Positions 1 through 9,622 of a stretch of DNA of 64,000 bases are shown piece after piece. This stretch comes from an uncultured Fidelibacterota bacterium (GTDB lineage Bacteria; Fidelibacterota; Marinisomatia; Marinisomatales; TCS55). The stretch spans positions 23,624 through 87,623 of the forward strand of contig CACMQQ010000006.1 of the NCBI GenBank assembly GCA_902615915.1. The letters are read 5' to 3'. The notes below the pieces were generated by a model. The model had not been told where the DNA came from. It saw only the letters and a program-made list of their open reading frames with translations, and searched no databases. The stretch's first letter is position 1. The number at the start of each line of letters is the position of its first letter. The translations under genes were made by a program, and so were the position numbers.

Positions 1-1724
1 ATGTTGATAATGATGTTCAAAATGGAAGAACCTATTATTATGCATTAGTTGCCTACGATCACGGGGATGAGGAAAAGGATATTTTCCCGTCAGAGAATTC
101 AAAGTTCATTTCAGTTTTACCAACTGGTGAAATTATCACAGATCAAAATACCGCATATATCACTCCTACATCATCTGCAGCAGGTTATTCGCTCAATGAT
201 ACAATCAAAACAAAACATCAAGGACCTGGCACGGGTTCTCTAAAAATAAATATAGTCGACGAACAAGCACTAACTGGACATCAATATCAAATAGAATTTT
301 ATGATACTTCCAATGATGGCATAGACAATGATAAAGATTGGGATGTGGCCACAGACGACATTGGAAGTGATGGTTTGTCAAATACCAACGATATGGATGG
401 ATCGGAAGGAAACGGATTGCCAGATATTGGCGAGCCTAACTTTGATTGGACAGATAACGAAGAATACACTCCCATTACAACTCACTACAGCGTTAAAGAT
501 CTTGAAACCAATTTTGACTCATTCACACCAAATGATACTTTTTTTGTAGCGCTAAACAAAAAAAATCTTATATCCAGCAGCATTGAACTTAAAAATAGCA
601 CAGGTTTTGTGATCCCTAGCTCTGATTACGAAATTGATACTAAGCTTGGTAGAATAAGAGCAAGCAAAAGCGGTTCATTGGGCTCTGATGAACACACCCT
701 TTCATTTCAATACTACCCAATATTTTTTAATCCATACATACAACAATCTATTTGGAATGACCCTTTAAAACTTCCTTATGTGACAGAGAGGAGTGACACA
801 GATATTTTTGATGGGCTATCAATTGAATTTAACAACGATTGGTTTATCACCTCTGATGATGAAAATACCTATTGGTGGACAACTGAAGATAATGTTGAAT
901 GGAAAAGAAATGATGGTGAAAATACCTACTTCTTTATTGTAAGCGCTACTGACCTTGACACAAATTTTGACGGAAAGGTTGATTTAAGAGCAATTAGAGT
1001 ACCAAATAAATATGCAGTGGTTTTTTCAGACAGGGACGATTTTGGAAGATCTTATATTTCACTTAACAACTTATTACCTGGCAATAAGACCAATTTTAAG
1101 GTTATGAATTTGACAGATAACATTGAAGTACCTTTCTTTCTTTTTGATTATCCTTTAGGAGAGACAGGAAAGATTAATTCAGGCGACTACATATATTTTT
1201 ATGATAAAGATTCACTTGGAATTGATAGATATACCTGGAACATAACTTTTACAAAAAGACAATCCCAAGAAGCAAATACTGAGTTTACTTTTGGTAATGG
1301 CGACACGTTATTTATTGATTTTTCTAAACCTTTTCGAAATAGCGATACATACTCCTTCAATGGACCAAAACCTGATGTCAATATACCGTTAGTTTCAAAA
1401 GAAATGGATCAAATCAAAGTTGTTCCGAACCCTTACATTGTAGGGCACCGGTTTGAGTCCCCTCTCCCACCAGGCATTACTAGTGGCAGAGGGTCGAGAA
1501 AAGTAGAATTTCAGAATCTACCCTCAAATGCAAAGGTCCATATATACACCTCTAGAGGCCAGCATATTCGCTCTCTTCAGCATGATGGTGGACTCTTTAG
1601 TGGAACAATTATCTGGGACCTAAAAACAAAAGAAAATTTGGATGTTGCTTTTGGTGTTTATTACTATATAGTCGAATCTGAATTAGGTGGAAAGACCTCG
1701 GGCAAATTAGCGGTGATTAAATGA
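1..1724 (+). CDS. Giant T9SS-type surface protein, 3' part (5' end outside window)
   Basis: The reading frame is open from base 3, well upstream of the ATG at 345 given in the ORF track, so this is the C-terminal ~574 residues of a larger gene. The new part begins with VDNDVQNGRTYYYALVAYD, an FnIII-like segment that closely matches VDNSVMNGRTYYYGLVAYD in the 1150-residue protein at 12971-16423, so the two are paralogues. It contains Asp-rich loops (NDGIDNDKDWD) and ends in a Por/T9SS-type C-terminal domain (IKVVPNPYIV ... FGVYYYIVESE ... GKLAVIK). The stop overlaps the next gene by 4 bp (ATGA). It is likely exported and surface-anchored; its exact function is unknown. The missing 5' half and perhaps a TonB receptor should lie just left of the window. 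Confidence 0.8.
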   Translation, partial: VDNDVQNGRTYYYALVAYDHGDEEKDIFPSENSKFISVLPTGEIITDQNTAYITPTSSAAGYSLNDTIKTKHQGPGTGSLKINIVDEQALTGHQYQIEFYDTSNDGIDNDKDWDVATDDIGSDGLSNTNDMDGSEGNGLPDIGEPNFDWTDNEEYTPITTHYSVKDLETNFDSFTPNDTFFVALNKKNLISSSIELKNSTGFVIPSSDYEIDTKLGRIRASKSGSLGSDEHTLSFQYYPIFFNPYIQQSIWNDPLKLPYVTERSDTDIFDGLSIEFNNDWFITSDDENTYWWTTEDNVEWKRNDGENTYFFIVSATDLDTNFDGKVDLRAIRVPNKYAVVFSDRDDFGRSYISLNNLLPGNKTNFKVMNLTDNIEVPFFLFDYPLGETGKINSGDYIYFYDKDSLGIDRYTWNITFTKRQSQEANTEFTFGNGDTLFIDFSKPFRNSDTYSFNGPKPDVNIPLVSKEMDQIKVVPNPYIVGHRFESPLPPGITSGRGSRKVEFQNLPSNAKVHIYTSRGQHIRSLQHDGGLFSGTIIWDLKTKENLDVAFGVYYYIVESELGGKTSGKLAVIK

Positions 1725-2719
1725 ACAAAATTGCTTGTCTAATTCTAATGCTAACAACGTCCCTTTACGCTCAATCGAAAGTTGGAAGTTCTGCTGCGGC
1801 TTTTCTTGGATCAGGGGTCGGTTCTAGGGCCATTGGAATGGGAGGTGCTTTTTCAGCTGTAGGTGGAGATGCGTCAATACTCTACTGGAATCCTGGTGCG
1901 ATGGCTAATATAAAAAAATCTGAGGTCCTATTATCCAAAGCAAACTGGTTGGTTGAAAGCGATCTCAACTACATTGCTTCTATAATTAAGCTTGAGAAAG
2001 GTAGAAGTTTTGGTGGATATTTAATGCAATTGGATTATGGCAGAGAAGAAATAACAGATTTAAATAATCAAAATGGCACTGGGCAATATTGGACCGCAAT
2101 GGATTACGTTCTAGGTTTGGGTTTAGGGTCTAAGCTTTCAGATAGATTCTCTGTTGGCGCTGTAGGAAAATTTATTTCGCAACGTATCCATTATACATCT
2201 GCTTCAACCTTCGCTTTGGATCTCGGACTTCACTATAAAACCAAAAATGATAAGGTTCGCATAGGTATGTCAATCGCTAACTTTGGACCCGACATGGCTA
2301 TGGATGGCAAAGATTTATTCAAGAAAATAGATATCGATCCTGAAAACTCAGGCCACAATGAATCTTTGGTGGCAAAATTAAAAACCGATCCTTGGCCATT
2401 GCCTTTATTTTTTAGAGTTGGCACAGCGATAAAAATAATTAATACTGATTTACTTTCAGGTACGCTTGCAGTTGATACTTTTGTCCCTAGCGATGATGTT
2501 GAAATTATCAATATTGGATTTGAATTCACTATTCTTGAGCGTTCTAATGTTCAACTTGGGTATAAAGGGCTTGGAAACCCGTCGAGTGAGGAGGGGTTCA
2601 CATTTGGCGCTGGCACCATGTTCTATGCAGGTGGCTTTGATGTTAGACTAGACTATTCTTTGCGGACCTTTGGACTTTTTGGAAACATATCGAATTTGTC
2701 GTTGTCGTTTGTTTTTTGA
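1721..2719 (+). CDS. PorV/UPF0164-like outer-membrane beta-barrel protein (copy 1)
   Basis: 332 residues with a signal peptide (MNKIACLILMLTTSLYAQ). The early motif GSGVGSRAIGMGGAFSAVGGDASILYWNPGAMA is typical of the PorV/UPF0164 family of FadL-like barrels, and the chain ends on aromatic Phe as barrels do. In Bacteroidota PorV carries T9SS cargo from the translocon to the attachment machinery. The ATGA overlap with the preceding surface-protein gene implies translational coupling. The same order and overlap recur at 11925-16423, so each giant surface protein has its own PorV-like partner. Family assignment is good; a cargo-specific role is inference. Confidence 0.8.
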   Translation: MNKIACLILMLTTSLYAQSKVGSSAAAFLGSGVGSRAIGMGGAFSAVGGDASILYWNPGAMANIKKSEVLLSKANWLVESDLNYIASIIKLEKGRSFGGYLMQLDYGREEITDLNNQNGTGQYWTAMDYVLGLGLGSKLSDRFSVGAVGKFISQRIHYTSASTFALDLGLHYKTKNDKVRIGMSIANFGPDMAMDGKDLFKKIDIDPENSGHNESLVAKLKTDPWPLPLFFRVGTAIKIINTDLLSGTLAVDTFVPSDDVEIINIGFEFTILERSNVQLGYKGLGNPSSEEGFTFGAGTMFYAGGFDVRLDYSLRTFGLFGNISNLSLSFVF

Positions 2720-2831
2720 AGCTTAAATGCCATTTTTTCCTTTTATTTAGATGCATTTTGGTATAGGTTCTTAACTAAATTTCTCACCATTACACGTATG
2801 AATTTGGGGGAAATCATTTTTTTAAATAACT

Positions 2832-2841
2832 AAGGAGAGAG
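2832..2841 (+). promoter_or_regulatory. Strong ribosome binding site of the 870-residue T9SS cargo gene
   Basis: AAGGAGAGAG lies 4 bases before the ATG at 2846 and fixes the start. The - strand gene starting at 22424 has a nearly identical AGGAGAGAGG. Most genes here have weak or no Shine-Dalgarno sequence, so these two cargo genes are probably highly translated. Confidence 0.7.
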
Positions 2842-2845
2842 TTAA

Positions 2846-5458
2846 ATGAAAAAATTGTTATCAGTTTTTTTTCTATTTACCGTATCCCTATCTGCTCAAA
2901 AATATGTTGGCAACATACTAAAGAATTCCAACTTTGACTGTGTTACCGATTCATGCCAAAATGTTTGGGAGCGATACAGGAGTACAGGTGGAGATGCTAA
3001 TAGAGCTTTTGAAAAAAAAGGCGATATCATGTACGCTTCCCAAAGGAAGTATCCATCCTATTGGGGAAGTCATGGATTAAAAATATGGGGTCATTTCAAT
3101 GGATCAAATAATGAAAGTAGTCATTTTCAAACCTTTCAAGATGTTCCAGTTGGAAAGCAGGTTACTGTCTCAGGCGTAACCATGACCTATAACGAAGATA
3201 GGATTACCGGGGGTAACCAGGCATTCTTATTTATTAAATTTTTCGGAGATGGATATTCATTCATTTCTGGAGCTTTCTCTGATTCACTTGATAAAGACTC
3301 TCCAGCAGATAAATGGATACCACTGCATGCAAACGCCACTGTTCCCTCAGGTACTAAATACACGCAAGTTGGGATAGGGTATTACCAAAATGCTAACGAC
3401 GGTGCGGGTGTTTATTTTGATGACATGGTATCATACATCGGAGACACCAGAGTTCGTATTGAAGTTAATACTTCGCACATTCAAGGGATCTCACCAAGAA
3501 AACTTGGGTCCATGGTTGATTTACGCGGAGGTTCAGTTGGAACAGGTACTGGTGTTATCGCAAATCCAGCATGGGGACCTGGAACAAATTTGAAAAGTGC
3601 TGGTGGTGATAATTGGAAAATGGATATTGCATTAGATAATAACCTTGTATATGATTTTAAATTTGGTGGTCATATTCCTAATCTAGACGGCACCATTTCA
3701 GGCTATTGGGAAAATGACTTGCCTGGTGCTAACTATTCTGGTGATAACTTCAAAATGGATCTATCTTCAAACACAGAAACTTCAAAGACAGTTACGCACT
3801 ATTTAGGTAGAGGACCAAGCAATGACACTCCACCTTACACTGCAAACGCTGATTCTATTGATGTATTCTTTAGAGTAAATATGTCCAATAATCTTGATTT
3901 TAATCCAGCTACTCAAAAAGTTCACATGGCTGGTGACCTAGAATCCGAAATGACAGGTGGTGGAGACTGGTCACATGGAATTGTCATGACAGATCTTGGT
4001 GGCGGTTTTTATGGTTACCATTGGAAAGGTGCAAAAAATGCAGACGCACCTGTTACATTGAATTATAAATTTACATTAGGCGATTGGAGTGGAACACATG
4101 AAGACGGGCTAACAGGGCCTGGTATAGTTGGTGGCAATAGGCAAGTAATTGTTAATAGCGATACAACCATTCACTGGGTATGGTACAATAATAATCCTCC
4201 ATCTCCTTTCACAGCCTCATCTAAGGTTCCATCTTTAACATTTAGAACCAATATCGGTCAAGCAATTGCCAATAATGGCTGGAAAGATGGTGATTTATTG
4301 CTTGTTAAGTGGGGATACGGCAGAACAGCAGATAAAGTTTACGTTGATACACTAACCGCAGGTGTAGGTGGTGACTACCAAGCAACTATTGCCCCAACAG
4401 ACAGTCTTCCAGTAGATTCAAAAATTGGTATGTATTATCAATATTATCGAAGCTCAGGTGGCAGCGATTCTAGAGAAATCTTCTTTAATTTTGATACAAC
4501 ATGGAAAGATGTTTCCCTACAAGAAAGAAGATGGACTACTGTGACTGGAGGAGCCCCAGCAACAATTGTGGATTATGTTCCTTCAAAAATACATGGCAGA
4601 AGATTGCCTGTCTTCCAAAACTCAACTAAACTAGATGCAAATGCTGCTGATACCGATAGTTTGCTCGTTACATGGACTGTCGATCTTAGACCTGCCTACT
4701 ATCAGCTACTATCTTATGGAAGCGATACTGCAGATTCATTGAAAGGAATCCAAGGAGCAAAAACACTGTACTATAGTGATAGAGATAGCCTATTCAAGTG
4801 GGGTGTATGGATGAATGGTCCAGCGATCGGCGGATGGAATATTAGAGGTGCTTGGGGATCAGGTTTGCGCACAGATAGTTTAGCTATGATGCATGATGAC
4901 GGAACCCATGGAGATGCTACTGCAGGTGATTCAATTTATACGGTACAGTTCAAATACCAGAAAAATTCTACCAATGTTGGAATGGAATTCAAGTTTGGTA
5001 TTAATGGAGAAGACAATGAATCCGGTTTTGGATTAAATCATATTGAAAATATTGATTCAAACAATCCAACCGTTGCATCACAATTTGGTTCAATCAATCC
5101 AAATCGATACAATGCTTGGAACTTTGACAAAGGTGCACCAGGAACGCTAAGCGTTGAAGAGTTGGTAGGCGTACCAGATCAGTTTGAACTATCAAACAAT
5201 TACCCCAATCCATTCAACCCAACTACCAGTATTAACTTCAATATTCCTATTGCCTCGGAAGTTGTATTAACAATATACAATATTACTGGTCAAGAGGTTG
5301 CTAAGATACATAACGGGTATGCACAAGCTGGTTCATACAAAGCGGTATGGAATGGAATGGACAACCTTGGTAACAAAGCACCGAGTGGAGTTTATTTCTA
5401 TGAATTAAAAGCAGAAAATCACTTTCACAAAGTGAAAAAGATGACTTTATTGAAATAG
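2846..5458 (+). CDS. Secreted multidomain carbohydrate-binding-like protein with T9SS sorting domain
   Basis: 870 residues. The signal peptide is MKKLLSVFFLFTVSLSAQ. An N-terminal region of roughly residues 20-200 (NILKNSNFDC ... SHGLKIWGHF ... GAGVYFDDM) resembles CBM4/9-type jelly rolls. The middle holds several beta-rich segments (DSIDVFFRVNMSNN, LTFRTNIGQAIANNGWKDGD) like SusE/F or starch-binding modules. The last ~85 residues are a classic T9SS type A domain (NNYPNPFNPTTSINFNI ... SGVYFYELKAE ... KKMTLLK). No catalytic signature is evident. Its own strong RBS and a terminator suggest a separate, well-expressed transcript. A surface glycan-binding role is inferred from context. Confidence 0.7.
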   Translation: MKKLLSVFFLFTVSLSAQKYVGNILKNSNFDCVTDSCQNVWERYRSTGGDANRAFEKKGDIMYASQRKYPSYWGSHGLKIWGHFNGSNNESSHFQTFQDVPVGKQVTVSGVTMTYNEDRITGGNQAFLFIKFFGDGYSFISGAFSDSLDKDSPADKWIPLHANATVPSGTKYTQVGIGYYQNANDGAGVYFDDMVSYIGDTRVRIEVNTSHIQGISPRKLGSMVDLRGGSVGTGTGVIANPAWGPGTNLKSAGGDNWKMDIALDNNLVYDFKFGGHIPNLDGTISGYWENDLPGANYSGDNFKMDLSSNTETSKTVTHYLGRGPSNDTPPYTANADSIDVFFRVNMSNNLDFNPATQKVHMAGDLESEMTGGGDWSHGIVMTDLGGGFYGYHWKGAKNADAPVTLNYKFTLGDWSGTHEDGLTGPGIVGGNRQVIVNSDTTIHWVWYNNNPPSPFTASSKVPSLTFRTNIGQAIANNGWKDGDLLLVKWGYGRTADKVYVDTLTAGVGGDYQATIAPTDSLPVDSKIGMYYQYYRSSGGSDSREIFFNFDTTWKDVSLQERRWTTVTGGAPATIVDYVPSKIHGRRLPVFQNSTKLDANAADTDSLLVTWTVDLRPAYYQLLSYGSDTADSLKGIQGAKTLYYSDRDSLFKWGVWMNGPAIGGWNIRGAWGSGLRTDSLAMMHDDGTHGDATAGDSIYTVQFKYQKNSTNVGMEFKFGINGEDNESGFGLNHIENIDSNNPTVASQFGSINPNRYNAWNFDKGAPGTLSVEELVGVPDQFELSNNYPNPFNPTTSINFNIPIASEVVLTIYNITGQEVAKIHNGYAQAGSYKAVWNGMDNLGNKAPSGVYFYELKAENHFHKVKKMTLLK

Positions 5459-5478
5459 AAATATCTTTTACTTTTTTT

Positions 5479-5513
5479 AAAAAAAGGTCTGGCATTGTCA
5501 GGCCTTTTTTTTT
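5479..5513 (+). terminator. Rho-independent terminator after the 870-residue gene
   Basis: The stem AAAAAAAGGTCTG pairs with CAGGCCTTTTTTT (one G-U pair) around a 7-base loop and runs into a T tract. It starts 21 bases after the stop at 5458. Confidence 0.85.
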
Positions 5514-5552
5514 GTATTTTATTGCTCATACAAGGGGATATATTTTAGTAAA

Positions 5553-6596
5553 ATGAAAAATTTTAAATTTATTACGTTTTATATAATATTTTTAATAGTA
5601 AGCTGCGAAGACACCGATCAAAATGATGAAAATAAAAATGAGATTATTGATGAGCAGCCCACCATACCCTGCCTGAAAGCTAATCTAGACTGCCAGCGCA
5701 CTATCGAGCTCATTGATGAACAGAGCTTCACTTTTGACCTTTTTTCTACACATCCTCTTGACAGCGTAATGCAAGTTAAAAATGCTATTATTTTTGTTCA
5801 TGGCAGAGAAAGAAATTCTAACGAATATTTTAAGACTATGGTTTCTGCCATTGAGTCTTTGGAGCAAACAGAAAATGTTGCAGTTATTGCTCCAAAATTT
5901 AAAAACGAGGAAGATGTATATAAAGATACTGATATTTATTGGTCCTATCTTGGATGGAGGTATGGGAATAATTCCCAGCCAAGCTCTAACACAACAAGAC
6001 ACAGTTCGTTTGCTGTTATTGACACGCTAGTCACTAAGCTTACAAATAGAACTCACTTTCCAAAAATGGAAAAAATAATTATTGCTGGTCACTCAGCAGG
6101 GGCACAATTTTCACAATTGTATTCTGCTGGAAATGATTTGGACGGCAAGTTAAATAATATATCCATGAGCTATTGGATTGCTAATAGTCAATTTTTTCTT
6201 TATACAAATGAAAACAGATGGTCAAAATCAATTTCAGATTTTTCAGTTCCAACTTCATGCTCAAATTATGATGAATATCCTAGAGGGCTCATTGATAAAA
6301 ATACCTATATGAATTCAAACTCAAATGTTCAGATTATTAATAACTTATCAAGAAATGTTACGCTTCTACTTGGAGAGGAAGATATAACGAGCTCACTACT
6401 GACAACTACCTGCTATGCTACTCTACTTGGTGATAACCGATTTGACAGAGGTTCAAAATATTTTCAATTTCTCAATAAATATTATCCTGAGCACAATTAT
6501 AAGAAAGTTACAATTCCTACCGCTGGTCACGATAGAAATGAAATATACTTATCGACTGCAGGTTTAAACTTTATAAATAATGAAATCATTAAATGA
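5553..6596 (+). CDS. Lipoprotein alpha/beta hydrolase (possible esterase)
   Basis: 347 residues. The lipobox IVSC puts the lipid-modified Cys at 18. An alpha/beta-hydrolase core is visible: oxyanion strand AIIFVHGRERNS (~79-90), nucleophile elbow GHSAG (Ser181), a possible acid in LLGEEDI, and a C-terminal His in AGHDRNE. Substrate cannot be read from the sequence. It overlaps the GH5 gene by 4 bp (ATGA), so it is coupled to glucan degradation and may remove ester groups from the glycan. That role is inference; a general lipase or peptidase is also possible. Confidence 0.65.
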   Translation: MKNFKFITFYIIFLIVSCEDTDQNDENKNEIIDEQPTIPCLKANLDCQRTIELIDEQSFTFDLFSTHPLDSVMQVKNAIIFVHGRERNSNEYFKTMVSAIESLEQTENVAVIAPKFKNEEDVYKDTDIYWSYLGWRYGNNSQPSSNTTRHSSFAVIDTLVTKLTNRTHFPKMEKIIIAGHSAGAQFSQLYSAGNDLDGKLNNISMSYWIANSQFFLYTNENRWSKSISDFSVPTSCSNYDEYPRGLIDKNTYMNSNSNVQIINNLSRNVTLLLGEEDITSSLLTTTCYATLLGDNRFDRGSKYFQFLNKYYPEHNYKKVTIPTAGHDRNEIYLSTAGLNFINNEIIK

Positions 6597-7648
6597 ATTT
6601 TAGGTTAATATCAAAAAAAAACCCTGACGTTATTAATATATTATCATTCGTCATTTTTTTCATTCTTTCATGTGATTCTACTGAATCAATACAACCATTG
6701 GAACAGAATAAAGTTGATCCTTTCATTCAAAACAAAAAGATTGCCAAAACAATCAATTTAGGAAATGCACTCGACGCTCCTAATGAAGGTGAATGGGGCG
6801 TAACATTGGAAGCTGAGTATTTTCAAATAATAAAATCAGCGGGTTTTTCAGGTATAAGATTGCCTATCAGATGGTCTAATCATACCCAAGCTAATGCACC
6901 ATTCACTATTGATGAAAATTTTTTTAAACGAGTTGATTGGGCTGTTCAAAATGCATTAGATAATAATCTTGCCATAGTTATAAACATACATCACTTTGAA
7001 GAGATTTTCTCCGATCCATTAGCATTTAAACAGAAACTATTAAGCCTCTGGGAACAAATAGCTCGACACTTCAAAGATTATCCAGATGATATTATTTTTG
7101 AAATGCTCAATGAACCGCACCAAAAACTAACATCTGAGATTTGGAATGAATTTATAGCAGAAGGGATATCTTTAATACGAAAGATAGATGATAAACGAAC
7201 TCTGATGATTGGGCCTGCTAATTGGAATAGCATTAATAGTTTAAGTACCTTAGAGATCCCCAATGTTGAGAATCTAATAATAACCGTTCACTATTACAGT
7301 CCTTTTGAATTTACACATCAAGGTGCAAGCTGGGTCGAAAATTCTGATCGCTGGATGGGTACTACATGGGATGCTACAAATACGCAAAAAGAATTGATAG
7401 ATAAAGATATTGCCATGGTAAAAGAATGGGGTATTAGAAATAATAGACCGATATTTATTGGAGAATTTGGAGCCTACAGTAAAGCGGATTTTAACTCTAG
7501 ATTTCGATGGACGGAGTATATGGTACAAGTCATGCAAAAAAATGAAATATCTTGGTCATATTGGGAGTTTTGTTCTGGTTTTGGAGCATGGGATCAACAA
7601 ACAAAAAAATGGAATGAACTACTTTACGCGCTAATTCAACCTAACTAA
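6593..7648 (+). CDS. GH5 endoglucanase-like lipoprotein
   Basis: 351 residues. Lipobox FILSC gives Cys27. GH5 hallmarks are present: NLGNALDAPNEGEWG near the start, GIRLPIRW, NIHHFEE, the acid/base Glu174 in FEMLNEP, VHYYSPFEFTHQGASW, and the nucleophile Glu291 in IFIGEFG. GH5 enzymes cut beta-glucans with retention of configuration. The lipobox suggests attachment to the outer membrane, and coupling to the upstream hydrolase gives a two-gene unit. It meets the - strand GH5 gene stop to stop with no intervening bases. Specificity (beta-1,4 or mixed-linkage) is not determined. Confidence 0.88.
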   Translation: MNFRLISKKNPDVINILSFVIFFILSCDSTESIQPLEQNKVDPFIQNKKIAKTINLGNALDAPNEGEWGVTLEAEYFQIIKSAGFSGIRLPIRWSNHTQANAPFTIDENFFKRVDWAVQNALDNNLAIVINIHHFEEIFSDPLAFKQKLLSLWEQIARHFKDYPDDIIFEMLNEPHQKLTSEIWNEFIAEGISLIRKIDDKRTLMIGPANWNSINSLSTLEIPNVENLIITVHYYSPFEFTHQGASWVENSDRWMGTTWDATNTQKELIDKDIAMVKEWGIRNNRPIFIGEFGAYSKADFNSRFRWTEYMVQVMQKNEISWSYWEFCSGFGAWDQQTKKWNELLYALIQPN

Positions 7649-9622
7649 CTATCTAACGATAGTAAATTTTTCTTTAATTAATCTTCTGCCGTCTCCAATG
7701 CTCATTAGATAAATTCCACTCGATATAAATTCACCATTTAGAGATCGGCCATCCCAAACAAATTGATTTTCACCTACTTTACCATCAAATGAAGTTTTAA
7801 AGATTTCTTGCCCTTTTAAATTGTAAATAATCAAAGAAATATTCTTAGGATTAAGACTTTCAAATTTTATATAAAGTGATCCAAATGTAGGGTTTGGAGA
7901 TATAGAGTGGGAGTATATCCCTTCTCCTTTTAATGAAGCTTCAGACTCAATTTTTAACATTTTAAGGTTAGACCCTCCTCTTGCTATTAAAAGGGTAATT
8001 GAATTTTGACCTTTAGATAAATTTACGGTTCCAAGATCGGTTTCTGTCCAAACATTATAATCTCCAGTAATAGGCAATTCAGTATTCTCAATTAGTATTT
8101 CATTGTTCATCCTAATGGATACTACCCCTGAAGTATTTTCTGATGAAGATAGCAATTTAAAGGTGTAATCATCATTTTTTAAAACATTGAAAGTATATTT
8201 TAAAAATTCTCCATCCTTGGTATGACTGATGTGATAATCAGATATGGATTGATCAGTCGATGTCTCAATATCTACTCCATCGTTTCGATAGCTCCATCCC
8301 AAATTCCAAGGTTTAAAATCAGGTCCAGTATTTCTGTAATCTGCTATATCATAATCAAAGTATGCAATTCCTTGCGCGCCAATATCATAGTTTACCAAGG
8401 AAAGTTCACCAGGTATATTGTAAATGTCGTAAGGGATATTCTTTATCTTGTAATTATCGTCAAGCAAGGAAGCAACAACGCCTTTTTCAACTTGACAATT
8501 TTCAATCTTTAAATTTTCAAGCATATTATTTAACCCTAGCATAGACTTTTCTAGAGACGGCTTAGGGGCTGTTCCACTCCAATAGTCCAATATTTCTCTA
8601 TAAACAGGATCCATCATCGATATCAAAGGTCCTTTAATACTGCCAATTTTCTTGTGGTTCCACCAAGCCCAACCAATATCAAATGTCTCCATCAGCGAAC
8701 GAACTTCCATAAACCATTCATTGGAGTTTTCACCAACCTCACCGAGCCAAAGAGGCCTATTGGATCTATTGCGTAATTCTAAAAGATAATTGATTGTTTG
8801 TATAGTAGGCTTGGAGAAAACCATCCATGAATAATAGTGAAAGGCCCATGCCATATTATCATCGAAAGCAGGTTCAGAATCTTCAAATGCCCTTGACCAC
8901 CAATTGCCATTGACGAACAGTATTCTTTTGTTATCGTGCAATCTGATCTTATCTCTCATTCTCCTCTGAATTTCTCTGACTGCTTTTCCGTCACCATGAA
9001 CAGGTTCATTTAAAAGGTCGTACCCACCTACCCATGGTGTATCTTTGTATCTTTTTGCGATTTCACCCCAAATTTCTACAGCCCAATCTTGATTTTTTTT
9101 ACTGATCCATAGCCTTGCAACACCATCCGAGTCAGCATTATGATCTTGGCTTTGCGATCCTGGTGCAACATGCATATCCAGGATAACATAGATTTGGTTG
9201 TTTGCACACCAACTGATCAAGCTATCCATTATAGCAAAACCTTCTTCATTGTAGGAACCAAGATCTGAACTTAATGCCTTATAATGAAATGGAAGTCTTA
9301 CAGAATTAAACCCCCATTCTGCCAACTGATCAATATCTTTTCTATTTAAAAAGTGTTGCTCATATCTTTGAAAGAAAACTTTTGCTGAATCAGGACCAAT
9401 CAGATTTGTAATTTTGTTTTCTATATCTGTAGGAGATCCAGCACCTGGGGTTTGAAGCATGTACCCTTCTCTAACTAACCAACCACCTAAACCCATCCCT
9501 TTGAGGATAATTTTCTCACCCTCGCTCGTAAAAATGTATTTTCCCGCCGAACGCAAATAGGATGCATGTGCTGAATTAGTAATAGCTAAAAATAAAAATA
9601 TCTTAATTAATACTTTTTTCAT
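7649..9622 (-). CDS. GH5 glucanase with CBM6-like module and T9SS sorting domain
   Basis: 657 residues with signal peptide MKKVLIKIFLFLAITNSAHA. The GH5 domain spans ~25-350: KGMGLGGWLVREGYM, acid/base Glu206 in LLNEP, nucleophile Glu295 in LWLGEVGEN. This pattern resembles the exo-beta-1,3-glucanase-like branch. Residues ~405-560 look like a CBM6 (NYDIGAQGIAYFDYD ... RNDGVDIETS). Residues ~568-657 are a T9SS-type domain (ISPNPTFGSLYI ... SSGIYLMSI). Its start overlaps the GH16 gene by 20 bp, and it is the last gene of the six-gene operon. It probably acts on laminarin at the cell surface. Confidence 0.87.
   Translation of the reverse strand: MKKVLIKIFLFLAITNSAHASYLRSAGKYIFTSEGEKIILKGMGLGGWLVREGYMLQTPGAGSPTDIENKITNLIGPDSAKVFFQRYEQHFLNRKDIDQLAEWGFNSVRLPFHYKALSSDLGSYNEEGFAIMDSLISWCANNQIYVILDMHVAPGSQSQDHNADSDGVARLWISKKNQDWAVEIWGEIAKRYKDTPWVGGYDLLNEPVHGDGKAVREIQRRMRDKIRLHDNKRILFVNGNWWSRAFEDSEPAFDDNMAWAFHYYSWMVFSKPTIQTINYLLELRNRSNRPLWLGEVGENSNEWFMEVRSLMETFDIGWAWWNHKKIGSIKGPLISMMDPVYREILDYWSGTAPKPSLEKSMLGLNNMLENLKIENCQVEKGVVASLLDDNYKIKNIPYDIYNIPGELSLVNYDIGAQGIAYFDYDIADYRNTGPDFKPWNLGWSYRNDGVDIETSTDQSISDYHISHTKDGEFLKYTFNVLKNDDYTFKLLSSSENTSGVVSIRMNNEILIENTELPITGDYNVWTETDLGTVNLSKGQNSITLLIARGGSNLKMLKIESEASLKGEGIYSHSISPNPTFGSLYIKFESLNPKNISLIIYNLKGQEIFKTSFDGKVGENQFVWDGRSLNGEFISSGIYLMSIGDGRRLIKEKFTIVR

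Noticed and set aside
328-549. 73-residue ORF and similar small ORFs near the left edge
   Set aside because: The frame beginning at base 3 is continuous with the 459-residue ORF and matches a paralogue, so these are out-of-frame shadows.
2720-2845. Bacteroidota-type promoter (TAAATTTC resembling TAnnTTTG)
   Set aside because: One near-match in AT-rich DNA without a clear upstream element; too weak to list.
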